Made by a program: the position numbers and the translations under genes. Of a stretch of DNA of 64,000 nucleotides, positions 26,822 through 36,374 are shown piece after piece. Source of the stretch: Carboxylicivirga longa (lineage in GTDB: Bacteria > Bacteroidota > Bacteroidia > Bacteroidales > Marinilabiliaceae); NCBI RefSeq assembly GCF_050589825.1, contig NZ_JBNGOZ010000005.1, positions 211,552 through 275,551 of the forward strand. The letters run 5' to 3'. A model generated the notes under the pieces. The model was not told the DNA's origin and ran no database searches. It saw only the letters and a program-made list of their open reading frames with translations. Every line of letters starts with the position of its first letter. The stretch's first letter is position 1.

Positions 26822-27673
26822 ATGAAGTCCGATACGATAACCAAATACGTATTATTAGTTTCATCAATTGTTATTTTATTGGTTTCGGCCGGTATGGTTT
26901 TTTCGCTGATTGGCGATGCGTTGCCGGTTTTTGAGAAATTTGGTTGGCGGTTTATCACATCAAGCGAATGGAATCCCACTGAAGGCAGAGAAAATTACGG
27001 AGCCTTGCCTTTTATTGCAGGTACCTTAAGTACCTCTATTTTGGCACTCATCATTTGCCTGCCCATGGCCTTTGCCACTGCCCTGTTTTTAGCCGAGTAT
27101 TTTAAAAAATCATCCCTTTCAACCATCATTGGCTCCATGGTCGATTTATTGGCAGGTGTACCGTCTATTGTTTATGGCTTGTGGGGATTTTACACCCTGC
27201 GTCCTTTCATTGTTTCGCTGGGGCTCGATGCGCAGGGCTATGGTATTTTTACCGCAGGCCTGATTCTGGCCATCATGATTATTCCCTATGCTACCTCGCT
27301 GAGCGCCGAAATTATTTCCATGGTGCCCAACGAGCTTAAGGAGGCGGCTTATTCTTTAGGAGCCACCCGTATGGAAGTCATCTTTAGTGTGGTACTGCCC
27401 AATGCCCGTTCGGGTATTGTTGCCAGTTTCATCCTGGCCTTTGGCCGGGCTTTAGGCGAAACCATGGCGGTTACCATGCTCATCGGAAATGCCAATATCA
27501 TACCTACCGGACTATTTAGCACCGGCAACAGTATGGCCAGTGTCATTGCCAATCAGTTTGGCGAAGCTGATGGTTTAAAATTGAGTGCCTTAATAGCCAT
27601 TGGTCTTTTATTATTTGCAATAACAGGTATTGTAAATGCCATTGGTAAACTGGTTATTAAAAAATTGTCTTAA
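26822..27673 (+). CDS. pstC: Phosphate ABC transporter permease PstC
   Basis: An inner-membrane permease of 283 residues with about six transmembrane helices. The first helix is YVLLVSSIVILLVSAGMVF. The ABC-permease EAA loop is seen in ELKEAAYSLGATRMEVIFSVVLP, followed by FILAFGRALGETMAVTMLIG, the family signature of PstC. It pairs with PstA to form the channel for phosphate. The gene follows pstS and its hairpin, and pstA starts 14 bases after its stop. Confidence 0.94.
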   Translation: MKSDTITKYVLLVSSIVILLVSAGMVFSLIGDALPVFEKFGWRFITSSEWNPTEGRENYGALPFIAGTLSTSILALIICLPMAFATALFLAEYFKKSSLSTIIGSMVDLLAGVPSIVYGLWGFYTLRPFIVSLGLDAQGYGIFTAGLILAIMIIPYATSLSAEIISMVPNELKEAAYSLGATRMEVIFSVVLPNARSGIVASFILAFGRALGETMAVTMLIGNANIIPTGLFSTGNSMASVIANQFGEADGLKLSALIAIGLLLFAITGIVNAIGKLVIKKLS

Positions 27674-27687
27674 TTGATTATAATAAC

Positions 27688-28575
27688 ATGGAAAGCGAAA
27701 TAAGGGCAGTAGATTACAGCGCCAAAAGCACTTACCGTAATATTAAAGATAAACTATTTTTATGGGGAGTGATTGTTGTATCCATCATTACTATTTCCCC
27801 CATTGTGCTCATTATTGGGCAATTAGTATTTAAGGGTTTTAAGCAGATTAATTTCTCTTTTTTCACAGAAGTAACACCCAGTACCTACGAAGCCATGACG
27901 GCCATTGCCAATGGTGAATTAATTCCGGGAGGTATCGTTAATGGTATTACCGGCACCCTGCTGATTGTTGCCATTGCCGCCTTAATAGCCATTCCTGTGG
28001 GTATTTTAATTGGCTTGTTCTTATATGAAAATAAGGGTAAAATATATGCCAACCTTATTCGTAACCTTTCGGATATACTGCAGGGTGTTCCCTCTATTGT
28101 TTTGGGTCTGATTGCTTATTTGTGGGTGGTAAAGGGGGTTACCCAAGGTTATTCGGCCCTGGCAGGGAGCGTGGCTTTAGCCATTATGATGTTACCTCTG
28201 ATTATTCGCTCAACAGAAGAAACTATGCTGATGCTACCCGGTTCGTTAAAAGAAGCCGGATTAGCTTTGGGGGTGCCGTATTATAAAGTGATTCTGCGGG
28301 TTTTGATACCTTCTGGTTTGAGTGGTTTGTCCACGGGCATTTTACTGGCCATATCGCGCATCCTGGGCGAAACGGCGCCACTTTTGTTAACCACGCTGGG
28401 TAACCCTATGATTAACTGGAATCCGGCAGAGCCAACAAGTGCTGTTCCGCTGCTGATATGGGATTTTTATAACGACCCTAACATGGCAGATTTAATCTGG
28501 AGCTCTTCCCTCTTTTTGATGGGCTTTGTATTAACCCTGAATATTATTGCAAAGCGAATTGCAGCTAAACACTAA
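27688..28575 (+). CDS. pstA: Phosphate ABC transporter permease PstA
   Basis: A 295-residue membrane protein with the PstA layout: first helix LFLWGVIVVSIITISPIVLII, then the typical loop GGIVNGITGTLLIVAIAAL, the EAA loop LPGSLKEAGLALGVPYYKVI, and LAISRILGETAPLLLTTLG. It forms the transmembrane channel with PstC. It starts 14 bases after pstC and ends 13 bases before the pstB start, consistent with one operon. Confidence 0.94.
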   Translation: MESEIRAVDYSAKSTYRNIKDKLFLWGVIVVSIITISPIVLIIGQLVFKGFKQINFSFFTEVTPSTYEAMTAIANGELIPGGIVNGITGTLLIVAIAALIAIPVGILIGLFLYENKGKIYANLIRNLSDILQGVPSIVLGLIAYLWVVKGVTQGYSALAGSVALAIMMLPLIIRSTEETMLMLPGSLKEAGLALGVPYYKVILRVLIPSGLSGLSTGILLAISRILGETAPLLLTTLGNPMINWNPAEPTSAVPLLIWDFYNDPNMADLIWSSSLFLMGFVLTLNIIAKRIAAKH

Positions 28576-28588
28576 GGAAATTATAATT

Positions 28589-29374
28589 ATGAATAATAAT
28601 ATAGACATTGTTAATAACCCGGTTCTTTCCATCAAAGACTTGTCCATCGCCTATAATAAGGCCGATAAATACGCTGTGAAGGACATTAATGTGACCATTA
28701 AAAAAAATGCCATCACGGCTATTATGGGACCATCAGGTTGTGGTAAAAGTACCTTGTTGCGCGCCATTAATCGGATGCACGAGCTGTATCCGGATATTAA
28801 AACGGTGGGTGATATTTATCTGAACGAGGAAAATATCATGAAGATGTCCACCATTCATTTAAGGCGTAATATCGGTATGGTTTTTCAGCGGCCTAACCCT
28901 TTTCCAACCATGAGTATTTATGATAATGTATTGGCAGGCTACAAGTTAAATGGCATTCGGCTTAAAAAGACTGAACGCGATGATATTGTGGAACGTTCCT
29001 TATCCAATGTGGCTCTGTGGGACGAGGTGAAGGATGCCTTGCATAAAAAAGGAACCTTTTTATCCGGCGGTCAGCAGCAGCGCTTGTGTATTGCCCGTTC
29101 CCTGGCTTTTCAGCCGGAGGTAATATTATTGGATGAGCCAACGTCGGCATTGGACCCCATTGCCACATCCAAAATAGAAGATTTGCTGGTTGAGCTTAAG
29201 AAAAACTATACCATTGTGATGGTTACCCATAATATGGCGCAGGCAGCGCGTATTTCCGAGTATTCCATGTTTATGTATTTGGGCGATTTGGTTGAATATG
29301 GTAAAACAAAGATGATGTTTACTAATCCGCGCGTCCGCAAAACGGAGGAATATCTGACCGGAAAATTTGGTTGA
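28589..29374 (+). CDS. pstB: Phosphate ABC transporter ATP-binding protein
   Basis: PstB powers phosphate import. Walker A GPSGCGKSTLLRAINRM, the Q-loop in GMVFQRPNPFPTMSIYDNV, the ABC signature LSGGQQQRLCIARSLA, Walker B VILLDEPTSALDP and the switch histidine VTHNM are all intact. I chose the ATG at 28589 (MNNNIDIVNNPV, 261 residues) rather than an upstream in-frame start inside pstA, since 261 residues is closer to the family length and the site is preceded by an A-rich leader. It is followed by phoU. Confidence 0.95.
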   Translation: MNNNIDIVNNPVLSIKDLSIAYNKADKYAVKDINVTIKKNAITAIMGPSGCGKSTLLRAINRMHELYPDIKTVGDIYLNEENIMKMSTIHLRRNIGMVFQRPNPFPTMSIYDNVLAGYKLNGIRLKKTERDDIVERSLSNVALWDEVKDALHKKGTFLSGGQQQRLCIARSLAFQPEVILLDEPTSALDPIATSKIEDLLVELKKNYTIVMVTHNMAQAARISEYSMFMYLGDLVEYGKTKMMFTNPRVRKTEEYLTGKFG

Positions 29375-29481
29375 TGAATAGGCTTATCCAGAATGGAGGT
29401 TTAATTATATCTCCAAAAATCTATGCGAAATCAACTTTTAACGATTAAGTACACCCTTAAAACCCTCAAAAATAATTGAGT

Positions 29482-30162
29482 ATGTTACAAAAAGACAAGG
29501 CCCTAAAAAAGATAGATAAAGACTTTAAAAGCTACGCTGATTTAATGATGCAGCAGTTAACTGCACTGGAAAGGTTGGTGCAAACTGGGTATGAAAAGTT
29601 TGATGAAGAAATTAAGCAAATAGAGGCCACCGAGCAAAAGCTGGATATCTACGAGGTGCAGATTAGTGAAAAGATTATAAATGCCATCGTATTGCATCAT
29701 CCGGTAGCTTCTGAATTACGTAACCTGATGGCCTGTTACCGCATTGTTATTAACATGGAACGTATTGGTGACCTGGTGAAGGATGTGGCCCGCTTTATTC
29801 AGAAAATTGAGGATTCTAAGTTGTATGGTGACCTGTCGGACTTCATTTTTAACATGATTACCGCTAGCAATAGCATGGTTGAAAAATCACTCTTGTCATT
29901 TATTAACAAGGACCGGGAGGCAGCTCTATGGACCATTAAAAACGATGAGGTGATTGATGAAATCTATAAGAAGATGTTGAAAAAGGGTATTAAAAAAACC
30001 AGTTTGCAGGATGAAGCGCGTGAGATGCTGGTGAACCTGATCAATTTCAAGAGTATTATCTCAAAAATTGAGCGCATTGGCGATCATGCCTGCCACATTG
30101 CCGAAGCCTCCATTTTTGCGCAGGACGGTAGAGATATCCGGCATCAAAACATGATGGAGTAA
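29482..30162 (+). CDS. phoU: Phosphate-signalling regulator PhoU
   Basis: PhoU links the Pst transporter to the PhoR kinase and keeps the Pho response off when phosphate is plentiful. The protein (226 residues from ATG 29482) is helical and shows two PhoU repeats with the metal-binding E/D-rich motif: RIVINMERIGDLVKDVARF and its twin SIISKIERIGDHACHIAEA. A TTG two codons upstream is possible but less likely. It sits between pstB and the phoB-like gene, the standard place. Confidence 0.93.
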   Translation: MLQKDKALKKIDKDFKSYADLMMQQLTALERLVQTGYEKFDEEIKQIEATEQKLDIYEVQISEKIINAIVLHHPVASELRNLMACYRIVINMERIGDLVKDVARFIQKIEDSKLYGDLSDFIFNMITASNSMVEKSLLSFINKDREAALWTIKNDEVIDEIYKKMLKKGIKKTSLQDEAREMLVNLINFKSIISKIERIGDHACHIAEASIFAQDGRDIRHQNMME

Positions 30163-30207
30163 ACAAGAGTTGGTATTTCCTTGTATATTCGTGTAAACTT
30201 TAATCGC

Positions 30208-30891
30208 ATGAATGAAAGTAAGAAACGAATATTAATTATCGATGACGAGGAGGACCTTTGCGAAATATTGCAATTTAATCTCGAAAGCGAGGGCTACGAA
30301 ACAGATATCGCATACTCAGCGGAGGAAGCGTTGAAAAAGGACTTGAAAGCATTCGATCTTTTATTAGTGGATGTGATGATGGGAAAAATGTCGGGTTTTA
30401 AGTTGGTTGATGTCATCCGTAAAGAGTTAAGACTCACGGTGCCCGTTATTTATCTGACAGCGCGGGGTGCAGAAAACGATGTACTGACGGGTTTTAACCT
30501 GGGAGCCGATGATTATATAACCAAGCCCTACTCGCTTAAGGAGTTGATTGCCCGCGTTAAAGTGGTACTGCGGCGTAATACTACCATTCAAGAGAAGAGT
30601 CGCATTATTGAACTTAAAGGCTTGGTTTTAGACCTTGACCGTAAAGGCCTGGCCATCGATGGAGAGCAGGTACCCTTGACTCGTAAGGAATATGAGATAT
30701 TAAAATTATTTTTTGAACATCAATCCAGAGTATTTTCACGCGATGAAATTCTGCAGCTAATATGGGGCGATGATGTAATAGTGGCCGACCGAACCGTTGA
30801 TGTAAATATAACCCGGCTTCGAAAGAAGTTGAAACATTATGGTGAGTATTTAAAGAACAGGCCCGGTCTTGGTTATTTTTTTGAAGTATAA
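30208..30891 (+). CDS. phoB: OmpR-family response regulator, PhoB-like
   Basis: A 227-residue DNA-binding regulator. The receiver domain has the acidic pair IIDDEEDL, phospho-acceptor aspartate in DLLLVDVMMGKMSG and lysine in DDYITKPYSLKEL. The C-terminal winged helix reads PLTRKEYEILKLFFEHQSRV, then LRKKLKHYG. Position after pst-phoU and before the matching kinase makes PhoB the best call, and the 11-bp PHO repeats at 24474 and 36375 are its likely sites. The ATG at 30208 is preferred over a TTG nine codons earlier. Confidence 0.88.
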   Translation: MNESKKRILIIDDEEDLCEILQFNLESEGYETDIAYSAEEALKKDLKAFDLLLVDVMMGKMSGFKLVDVIRKELRLTVPVIYLTARGAENDVLTGFNLGADDYITKPYSLKELIARVKVVLRRNTTIQEKSRIIELKGLVLDLDRKGLAIDGEQVPLTRKEYEILKLFFEHQSRVFSRDEILQLIWGDDVIVADRTVDVNITRLRKKLKHYGEYLKNRPGLGYFFEV

Positions 30892-30910
30892 TCATTAATA
30901 ATAGCGTGTT

Positions 30911-32695
30911 ATGTTTTCTAAAGTCAGTTATAAACGTAGGTTGTTTATTTACTTTTTTTCTGTTTTTTCGGTCTTATTAGTATCGTTTTTGTTATTTCAG
31001 TACAAGCGCGAAAAACAGTTTAGAACTATGCAGCTCGAGAATACACTCGATGGTATAACGGATCTGACCAGCCGCTTTATTGAGCATAACAGCATTCTTG
31101 AGACTAAAAATTATGCGCTGCTGGATTCTTTAATGCAGATTGTGCCTACCCGGGATACCCGCATTACCCTAATCAATAGCGAGGGTCAGGTTCTGTACGA
31201 TAACTTTGTAAAAAATTTAGAAGGTCTCGAAAATCATTTGCAGCGTCCCGAAATTCAACGGGCTAAATTTTCAAAATCCAATACAGGTTCCAACATCAGG
31301 CATTCGGCTTCAACCAATCAGAATTTTTTTTACTATGCACATAATTATGGAGCCTATTACATCCGGGCAGCCGAAGTGTACGACGAGGCGATTCAAAGCT
31401 TTTTAAAGGCCGATCATGCCTTTCTGATATTTATCGCCTTTGTATTTGTGGTTGCATTCGTTGTGTTATCCTTTGTAACTAGCAAGTTGAGCGAGAGTAT
31501 TACCAAGTTGAAAGATTTTGCTATTAACCTTCAACAAAATAAAGGTGTCAACAGTAATATTCAATTTCCAAGCAACGAATTAGGTGTGATAGGTGATCAA
31601 ATTGTCTCGATGTATAAAAATCTGGATGAGGCTAAGACCGCATTAAGCACAGAAAAAGAAAAGCTGATTAAGCATTTATTTGTATTGCGCGAAGGCGTCG
31701 GGTTTTTCTCTGCCGATAAAAAGGCATTGTTAACCAACAGTCACTTTGTACAATATCTCAATTTGATTGCCGAGCAGGCGTCCATCAACCCCGAACATCT
31801 ATTTGAAATCAAAGAATTAAAGTCCTTACATAAGTTTATCACCAAGTTTGTGGATAAAAATACCGATGAAATCAACGCCAATAACCTGCCCCAAATGAGT
31901 GATACGCTCTTTAAAAATGGATACTACTTCGATATTAAGTGTATCGTTTTTCCGGATAAAAGTTTTGAGGTATATATTAATGATATAACCAAGTTGGAAA
32001 CCCGCAAGTTATTGAAGCAGCAGATGACCTCCAATATTTCGCACGAGTTGAAGACGCCCACGACGTCCATTTTTGGTTACCTCGAAACCATCTTGAGTAA
32101 TGCGGATCTACCGGCAGATAAGAAGGATTACTTTATCCAAAAGGCCTATGCACAAACACAACGACTGACTGAGTTGTTGGAGGACATTTCGGTGCTCAAC
32201 AAAATTGAAGAAGCAGTGTCTAATTTTCAGTTTGAAGCCATTGCTATCAGACAGGTGGTGGATGAAGTACTGGATAATAATCAGGAGCGGATTGATAAAA
32301 TTAATGCCCGTTTAAAGGTTGGCATCGATGATGCTGTGGTGGTCAAAGGCGATCGCTCTCTTCTCGAGTCAATCTTTGAGAATTTGGTGGGCAATTCCCT
32401 GAACTATGCAGGCGATAATATTACCATCGATATTACTATGTATCACCAGGATGAGGAGTTCTATTATTTTTCGGTTGCCGATAATGGTATCGGTATTCCG
32501 GAAGAGCATCTGGCACGCATCTTTGAGCGATTTTACCGTGTTGATGCCGGGCGCTCGCGTAAGTCTGGCGGTACCGGATTAGGATTAGCCATTGTGAAGC
32601 ATGCCGTTAACTTGCACAAGGGGGAGGTGTCTGTTAAAAATGCCCCCAAGGGTGGTGCCGCATTTTTCTTTAGCCTGCCTAAGTCGGTTTCCTGA
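30911..32695 (+). CDS. phoR: Sensor histidine kinase, PhoR-like
   Basis: A 594-residue membrane kinase. Transmembrane helices flank an extracytoplasmic region (YFFSVFSVLLVSFLLF at ~15-30 and FLIFIAFVFVVAFVVLSFV at ~170-190). A PAS-like part follows. The dimerisation box is SNISHELKTPTTSIFGYL, with the phospho-acceptor histidine. The ATPase domain has N-box ENLVGNSLNYA, G1 VADNGIGIPEEHL, F-box IFERFYRVD and G2 GGTGLGLAIVKH. It is longer than E. coli PhoR because of the periplasmic segment. It sits directly after the PhoB-like gene, and a terminator follows. Confidence 0.9.
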   Translation: MFSKVSYKRRLFIYFFSVFSVLLVSFLLFQYKREKQFRTMQLENTLDGITDLTSRFIEHNSILETKNYALLDSLMQIVPTRDTRITLINSEGQVLYDNFVKNLEGLENHLQRPEIQRAKFSKSNTGSNIRHSASTNQNFFYYAHNYGAYYIRAAEVYDEAIQSFLKADHAFLIFIAFVFVVAFVVLSFVTSKLSESITKLKDFAINLQQNKGVNSNIQFPSNELGVIGDQIVSMYKNLDEAKTALSTEKEKLIKHLFVLREGVGFFSADKKALLTNSHFVQYLNLIAEQASINPEHLFEIKELKSLHKFITKFVDKNTDEINANNLPQMSDTLFKNGYYFDIKCIVFPDKSFEVYINDITKLETRKLLKQQMTSNISHELKTPTTSIFGYLETILSNADLPADKKDYFIQKAYAQTQRLTELLEDISVLNKIEEAVSNFQFEAIAIRQVVDEVLDNNQERIDKINARLKVGIDDAVVVKGDRSLLESIFENLVGNSLNYAGDNITIDITMYHQDEEFYYFSVADNGIGIPEEHLARIFERFYRVDAGRSRKSGGTGLGLAIVKHAVNLHKGEVSVKNAPKGGAAFFFSLPKSVS

Positions 32696-32742
32696 TTATC
32701 GCTTGCTTTCATAAGCAGGGATACATACAATCTTTACATAAT

Positions 32743-32781
32743 AAAAACGCTGTGACTTTTTTTCGGAGCCACAGCGTTTTT
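32743..32781. terminator. Bidirectional terminator between phoR and the S9 peptidase gene
   Basis: AAAAACGCTGTG at 32743-32754 and its complement CACAGCGTTTTT at 32770-32781 form a 12-bp stem with A-rich and T-rich ends on both strands. It can serve the Pho operon (plus strand) and the facing S9 peptidase gene (minus strand). Confidence 0.8.
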
Positions 32782-32846
32782 GTTATTTTCTATTGAGGAT
32801 CAGGGTATTTAAGATCTGATTCGTCACTAAAAGCAACAGCGTATTG

Positions 32847-34910
32847 TTAGTACTCCCAGTCTAATCCGTACTGATCGCTGATGTCCAGCGGTGGCATGGG
32901 GCCGTCAAGGTCTTTAAGGTCTTTCACATACCAATCCATCCACGCTATCTGACGGTATAACACATCGATGCGACCTACTTGTTTGCGGTTGCCATGCCCT
33001 TCGCCAGGATATTGCACCAGGCGCACGGCAGGGTGTCTATTCATTTTCATACGGCGGTATAATTCAAGGCTTTGCGAGGGATGGATGCGTGGGTCGGCGG
33101 CTCCGCCATAGATGAGGGTGGCTGTTTTACTTTTATGAGCATGGTAAACCGGGCTGCGCTTTAAATTCATTTCCCATTGCTTCTCCAGCGGGTCGCCGCT
33201 GTGCACATACAGTTCTTCGTAGGCGATATCTGTAGTTCCTTTTTTACTAATCACATTGGTGATGCCCACAAATACCGCGGCTGCCCTGATATAATCGGTG
33301 TAATAGGTGGCAAACCAGGCGGATGCGTAGCCGCCATAGGAGCCACCGGCCATGCCCACACGGTCTTTATCAGCACCGTAATTTTCTACCAGGTAGTCAA
33401 TGCCATCGGCCAGGTCATCAAACTCCTTACCGGCCGGGTCTTTAAAGCCCTGCATGGCAAAGTCGACGCCATAGCCCGTGCTGGCCCTATAGTTAAAGTA
33501 AGCAACCAGGTAGCCTTTGCCCGCCATCACTTGCCCGGGCGTTGAGTAGCCGCTGAGCCAGCCATTGCTATGGTGCGATTCCGGTCCGCCATGCACGTAA
33601 ACAATTAAGGGATATCTTTTACCCTCCTGGTAGTCTACGGGCTTAATTAAAAGACCTTCGATGCGCATACCGTCGCGGGCACTGAATTTAATTATTTCTT
33701 GCTTGCCCAGCTTCGTCTGGGCCAATTGTGGGTTCAGGCTGCTTATTTTAACCGGGGCAGATTGCCCATCCCAATGGTAAATATTTGATTGATCGCGGGG
33801 CGTACTTCCGCTGAAGGCAAAGGAATCAAAGCCGGCTGAATAGACAGGAGCGCTGAATATTATGCCCTCTTTGGCCGCATCTAGCATCAGCTTTCTCTTT
33901 TCGTTTTTAATTGAAGTAGTAAAGAGTTTTGGATATACGCCTTCATGGGCAAGGTAGGCGATTTCTTTATTATTCTTCCAGGCGCACCAGCTGATATGTC
34001 CCCTGTAGTTACTAGGCGTAAGGTTGGAGGTTTCGCCATTGGCAAGGCTTACTTTGTACAGCTGACTAACAGCATGGTCGTTAATATTTAAGGCGCCGGT
34101 GTAGGCCAGGTGCTTGCCATCAGGACTGAAGCAGTAATTGCCCAGCTTACCTACGTTATTGAGTACCCGCTTACGCTTACCTGCTTCCAGGTCATACACA
34201 TGTATTTTTCGGAACATATAGCGCTGATCGATAAGCTTCTGATCCGTTGCAGAATAAGCCAGCTGTTTGCCCTTCTGGTCAAAATTGAAGTCCCACACAT
34301 TCCCTGTTTCTGTTAACTGATGTATAGCAGTTTGCATGAAGGCCTCATCCAGTTCAATCAGGAAGAGCCTATCGTTCTTTATGTTTTCCTCAAAAGTTAT
34401 AAAGTCATAGCCCCGCTTCTTCAGTTCCTTCTCTTTGTCGGAAGAAGGTGTGGAGGAAAGGTAAGCAAAACCTTTGCCATTGGGATGCCACTGAAAGGTG
34501 TTAACGCCGTTTTCCTGATGGGTGACCTGTATGGCTTCGTCGCTATTTTCGGCAAGGACAAATATCTGATAGTGGCCTTTAGTTCTCTTTTTGAAAGCCA
34601 GATGCTTACCGTTGGGGCTCCAATGTGGAGCCCTTCCCTTAAGCTGATCACTAAATAGGGCCTTGCTTTGTCGGGTACTTACATCCATCACCCTGTATTC
34701 AGCATGCGAACCACCCGGTGCTTCGTTGGGTGTGCGGGGCTTGTAGACAGTATAAAGCAGTTGTTTGCCATCGGGGTGCATTTGCACGGTTCTGGCCCTT
34801 TGCAGCTGCAGCAGCTCAGCAGGCGATAACACGTTTTGTGCCTGCATGCCATAATTGGAGATGAAAATAATGAGCGCCAGCAAGAAAGTGGCATTATTAA
34901 TTCGTTGCAT
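32847..34910 (-). CDS. S9 family (prolyl oligopeptidase-type) peptidase
   Basis: A secreted 687-residue serine peptidase related to dipeptidyl or acylaminoacyl peptidases. The signal peptide is FLLALIIFISNYGMQAQ. The N-terminal two thirds is a WD/beta-propeller-like domain (QLLYTVYKP; APHWSPNGKHLAFKK; QLAYSATDQ; YCFSPDGKHLAYTG). The C-terminal alpha/beta hydrolase has nucleophile motif MAGGSYGGYAS, the acid in GGAADPRIHPSQS and the histidine in YPGEGHGNRK. The gene faces phoR and is divergent from the EamA transporter gene. No phosphate link is evident. Confidence 0.92.
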   Translation of the reverse strand: MQRINNATFLLALIIFISNYGMQAQNVLSPAELLQLQRARTVQMHPDGKQLLYTVYKPRTPNEAPGGSHAEYRVMDVSTRQSKALFSDQLKGRAPHWSPNGKHLAFKKRTKGHYQIFVLAENSDEAIQVTHQENGVNTFQWHPNGKGFAYLSSTPSSDKEKELKKRGYDFITFEENIKNDRLFLIELDEAFMQTAIHQLTETGNVWDFNFDQKGKQLAYSATDQKLIDQRYMFRKIHVYDLEAGKRKRVLNNVGKLGNYCFSPDGKHLAYTGALNINDHAVSQLYKVSLANGETSNLTPSNYRGHISWCAWKNNKEIAYLAHEGVYPKLFTTSIKNEKRKLMLDAAKEGIIFSAPVYSAGFDSFAFSGSTPRDQSNIYHWDGQSAPVKISSLNPQLAQTKLGKQEIIKFSARDGMRIEGLLIKPVDYQEGKRYPLIVYVHGGPESHHSNGWLSGYSTPGQVMAGKGYLVAYFNYRASTGYGVDFAMQGFKDPAGKEFDDLADGIDYLVENYGADKDRVGMAGGSYGGYASAWFATYYTDYIRAAAVFVGITNVISKKGTTDIAYEELYVHSGDPLEKQWEMNLKRSPVYHAHKSKTATLIYGGAADPRIHPSQSLELYRRMKMNRHPAVRLVQYPGEGHGNRKQVGRIDVLYRQIAWMDWYVKDLKDLDGPMPPLDISDQYGLDWEY

Positions 34911-35052
34911 AATTGTGGAATTTGAATTTGCTTAAAGATAAAAAGAATGTGACTGATTGGTTGGATATTGATCAGTATTTGTGCTGTGGTATATGTGCAA
35001 GGCACTGTTGTACAGTTTTTCAAAGGCCTTCCTTTTGCTTCGTTAAAAATGC

Positions 35053-35060
35053 TAGTTTTG
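35053..35060 (+). promoter_or_regulatory. -7 promoter box of the EamA transporter gene
   Basis: TAGTTTTG matches TAnnTTTG and lies 15 bases before the ATG at 35076. A TTTTG further upstream is at a shorter distance than expected for the -33 element. Confidence 0.4.
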
Positions 35061-35075
35061 TAAAAAAATATTAAA

Positions 35076-35951
35076 ATGCCTTGGGAAAAAAGATGGTTTC
35101 AGTTCGCCGTGCTGCTATTACTGGGTTTGGTTTGGGGGAGTTCGTTTATCCTAATGAAGATCGGTCTGAAAAGTTTTACCAATATACAAGTGGCTACGCT
35201 GCGCATGGGTTTCGCTTCTATGTTTTTGTTGCCCTGGGCCCTTCGATACATCCGGACTCTAAAGCGGCCTGACGTACTGCCGCTTATTATTGCCGGCTTT
35301 GTGGGTAATTTTATACCGGCCTTTCTCTTTACCACGGCTCAAACACGCATCGATAGCTCGCTGGCAGGTATGCTTAACTCTTTAACACCCGTTTTCACTT
35401 TGCTGCTCAGTGTGTTGGTTTTTCGTATAAAAAGCCGGCTTAGCCAGTTTATTGGCATTGGTATGGGTTTGTTGGGTGCATTGGGCTTAATTGTATCGGG
35501 CGAGGATGTGGCGCTGAGTAACCTTAATGCTTATGCTTTTTTTGTGGTGGCTGCCACAATTTGCTATGCCGTTAATATTAACGTAGTGAAAGCCTATCTT
35601 ACGCACCTCAGTGGAATACGGATTACCGCCCTGTCCTTCTTCTTTTTTGGTCCTTTGGCTGCCGTCATTTTTTTCAGCACCGATATTCAAGCTGCCACAC
35701 TGAATGCCCATTGGCAGCTTCACCTGGGAGCCATGATTTTGCTCGGACTTGTGGGTACGGCAAGCGCCATGCTGCTGATGAATACGCTCATAAAATACAG
35801 CTCGCCGGTGTTTGCCTCCTCCGTAACCTATGTGATTCCAATCTTTGCCATTATGTGGGGATTGTTAGATGGTGAGCAGGTTACCGCTTATCACCTACTG
35901 TTTATGGGTGTTGTGCTGTTCGGCGTGTACTTGATTAACCGGGGGAAGTAA
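35076..35951 (+). CDS. EamA/DMT-family transporter
   Basis: A 291-residue inner-membrane protein with ten predicted helices in two five-helix EamA repeats. The first begins VLLLLGLVWGSSFILMKIGL. The second is near LNAYAFFVVAATICYAVNINVV, then LIKYSSPVFASSVTYVIPIFAIMWG. Members export metabolites or amino acids, but the substrate is unknown. A decayed copy of the same gene lies at 46.0-46.2 kb, on the other side of the Sus/phosphatase block. Confidence 0.9.
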   Translation: MPWEKRWFQFAVLLLLGLVWGSSFILMKIGLKSFTNIQVATLRMGFASMFLLPWALRYIRTLKRPDVLPLIIAGFVGNFIPAFLFTTAQTRIDSSLAGMLNSLTPVFTLLLSVLVFRIKSRLSQFIGIGMGLLGALGLIVSGEDVALSNLNAYAFFVVAATICYAVNINVVKAYLTHLSGIRITALSFFFFGPLAAVIFFSTDIQAATLNAHWQLHLGAMILLGLVGTASAMLLMNTLIKYSSPVFASSVTYVIPIFAIMWGLLDGEQVTAYHLLFMGVVLFGVYLINRGK

Positions 35952-36172
35952 GGTGCAGACGGAGATTTCATGGCGTTTTCTTATTTCTAACATTATAAAC
36001 TACTCTATACGCCTTAAGGGCGTCTGATATTGGCATTCTTTTTTTAGTAGCCAGATGAAAATATTGTTGTTCTATGAAACGGCTCTCTATTACACAGCAC
36101 TGGTAAAGAACTGTTCGGTCGGTACTTAATTAATAGTGTGCTTTTACAACTACCTACTCGTCATGCGAATAA
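35952..36172 (+). other. Non-coding stretch after the EamA gene
   Basis: I see no credible coding frame here. The only structure is a short hairpin, ACGCC-TTAAG-GGCGT near 36010-36024, followed about 16 bases later by T7. The second copy of the flanking repeat lacks this stretch, so it was either lost there or gained here. Confidence 0.4.
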
Positions 36173-36317
36173 TTATAAGTATCATAACAAAGCCCTGCCA
36201 TAAGATTATCCGTCCTTAAGGCAGGGCTTTTTTTGACTCAATACTATATCGACAAATCGTGAGTTGAATTATTTAAGTCGGCATGACGAATACTTTATTT
36301 TTTGCGCCTTGCAAATC
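36173..36317 (+). repeat. Left copy of the direct repeat flanking the Sus/phosphatase island
   Basis: This 145-base segment is repeated at 46231-46359 in the same orientation. The two copies are nearly identical, apart from scattered substitutions and one 17-base gap in the right copy. Both begin TTATAAGTATCATAACAAAG, contain the same terminator, and end TTTTTTGCGCCTTGCAAATC. Confidence 0.85.
36189..36234 (+). terminator. Terminator in the left repeat copy
   Basis: AAAGCCCTGCC(A)TAAG at 36189-36204 pairs with 36215-36230 around a 10-base loop and is followed by a T run to 36234. It ends the EamA transcript. Confidence 0.85.
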
Positions 36318-36374
36318 AGTCCCACTACTCATCTCTTCTAATACTTACTTGGCTGGAACGTTATTTAAAGTTTT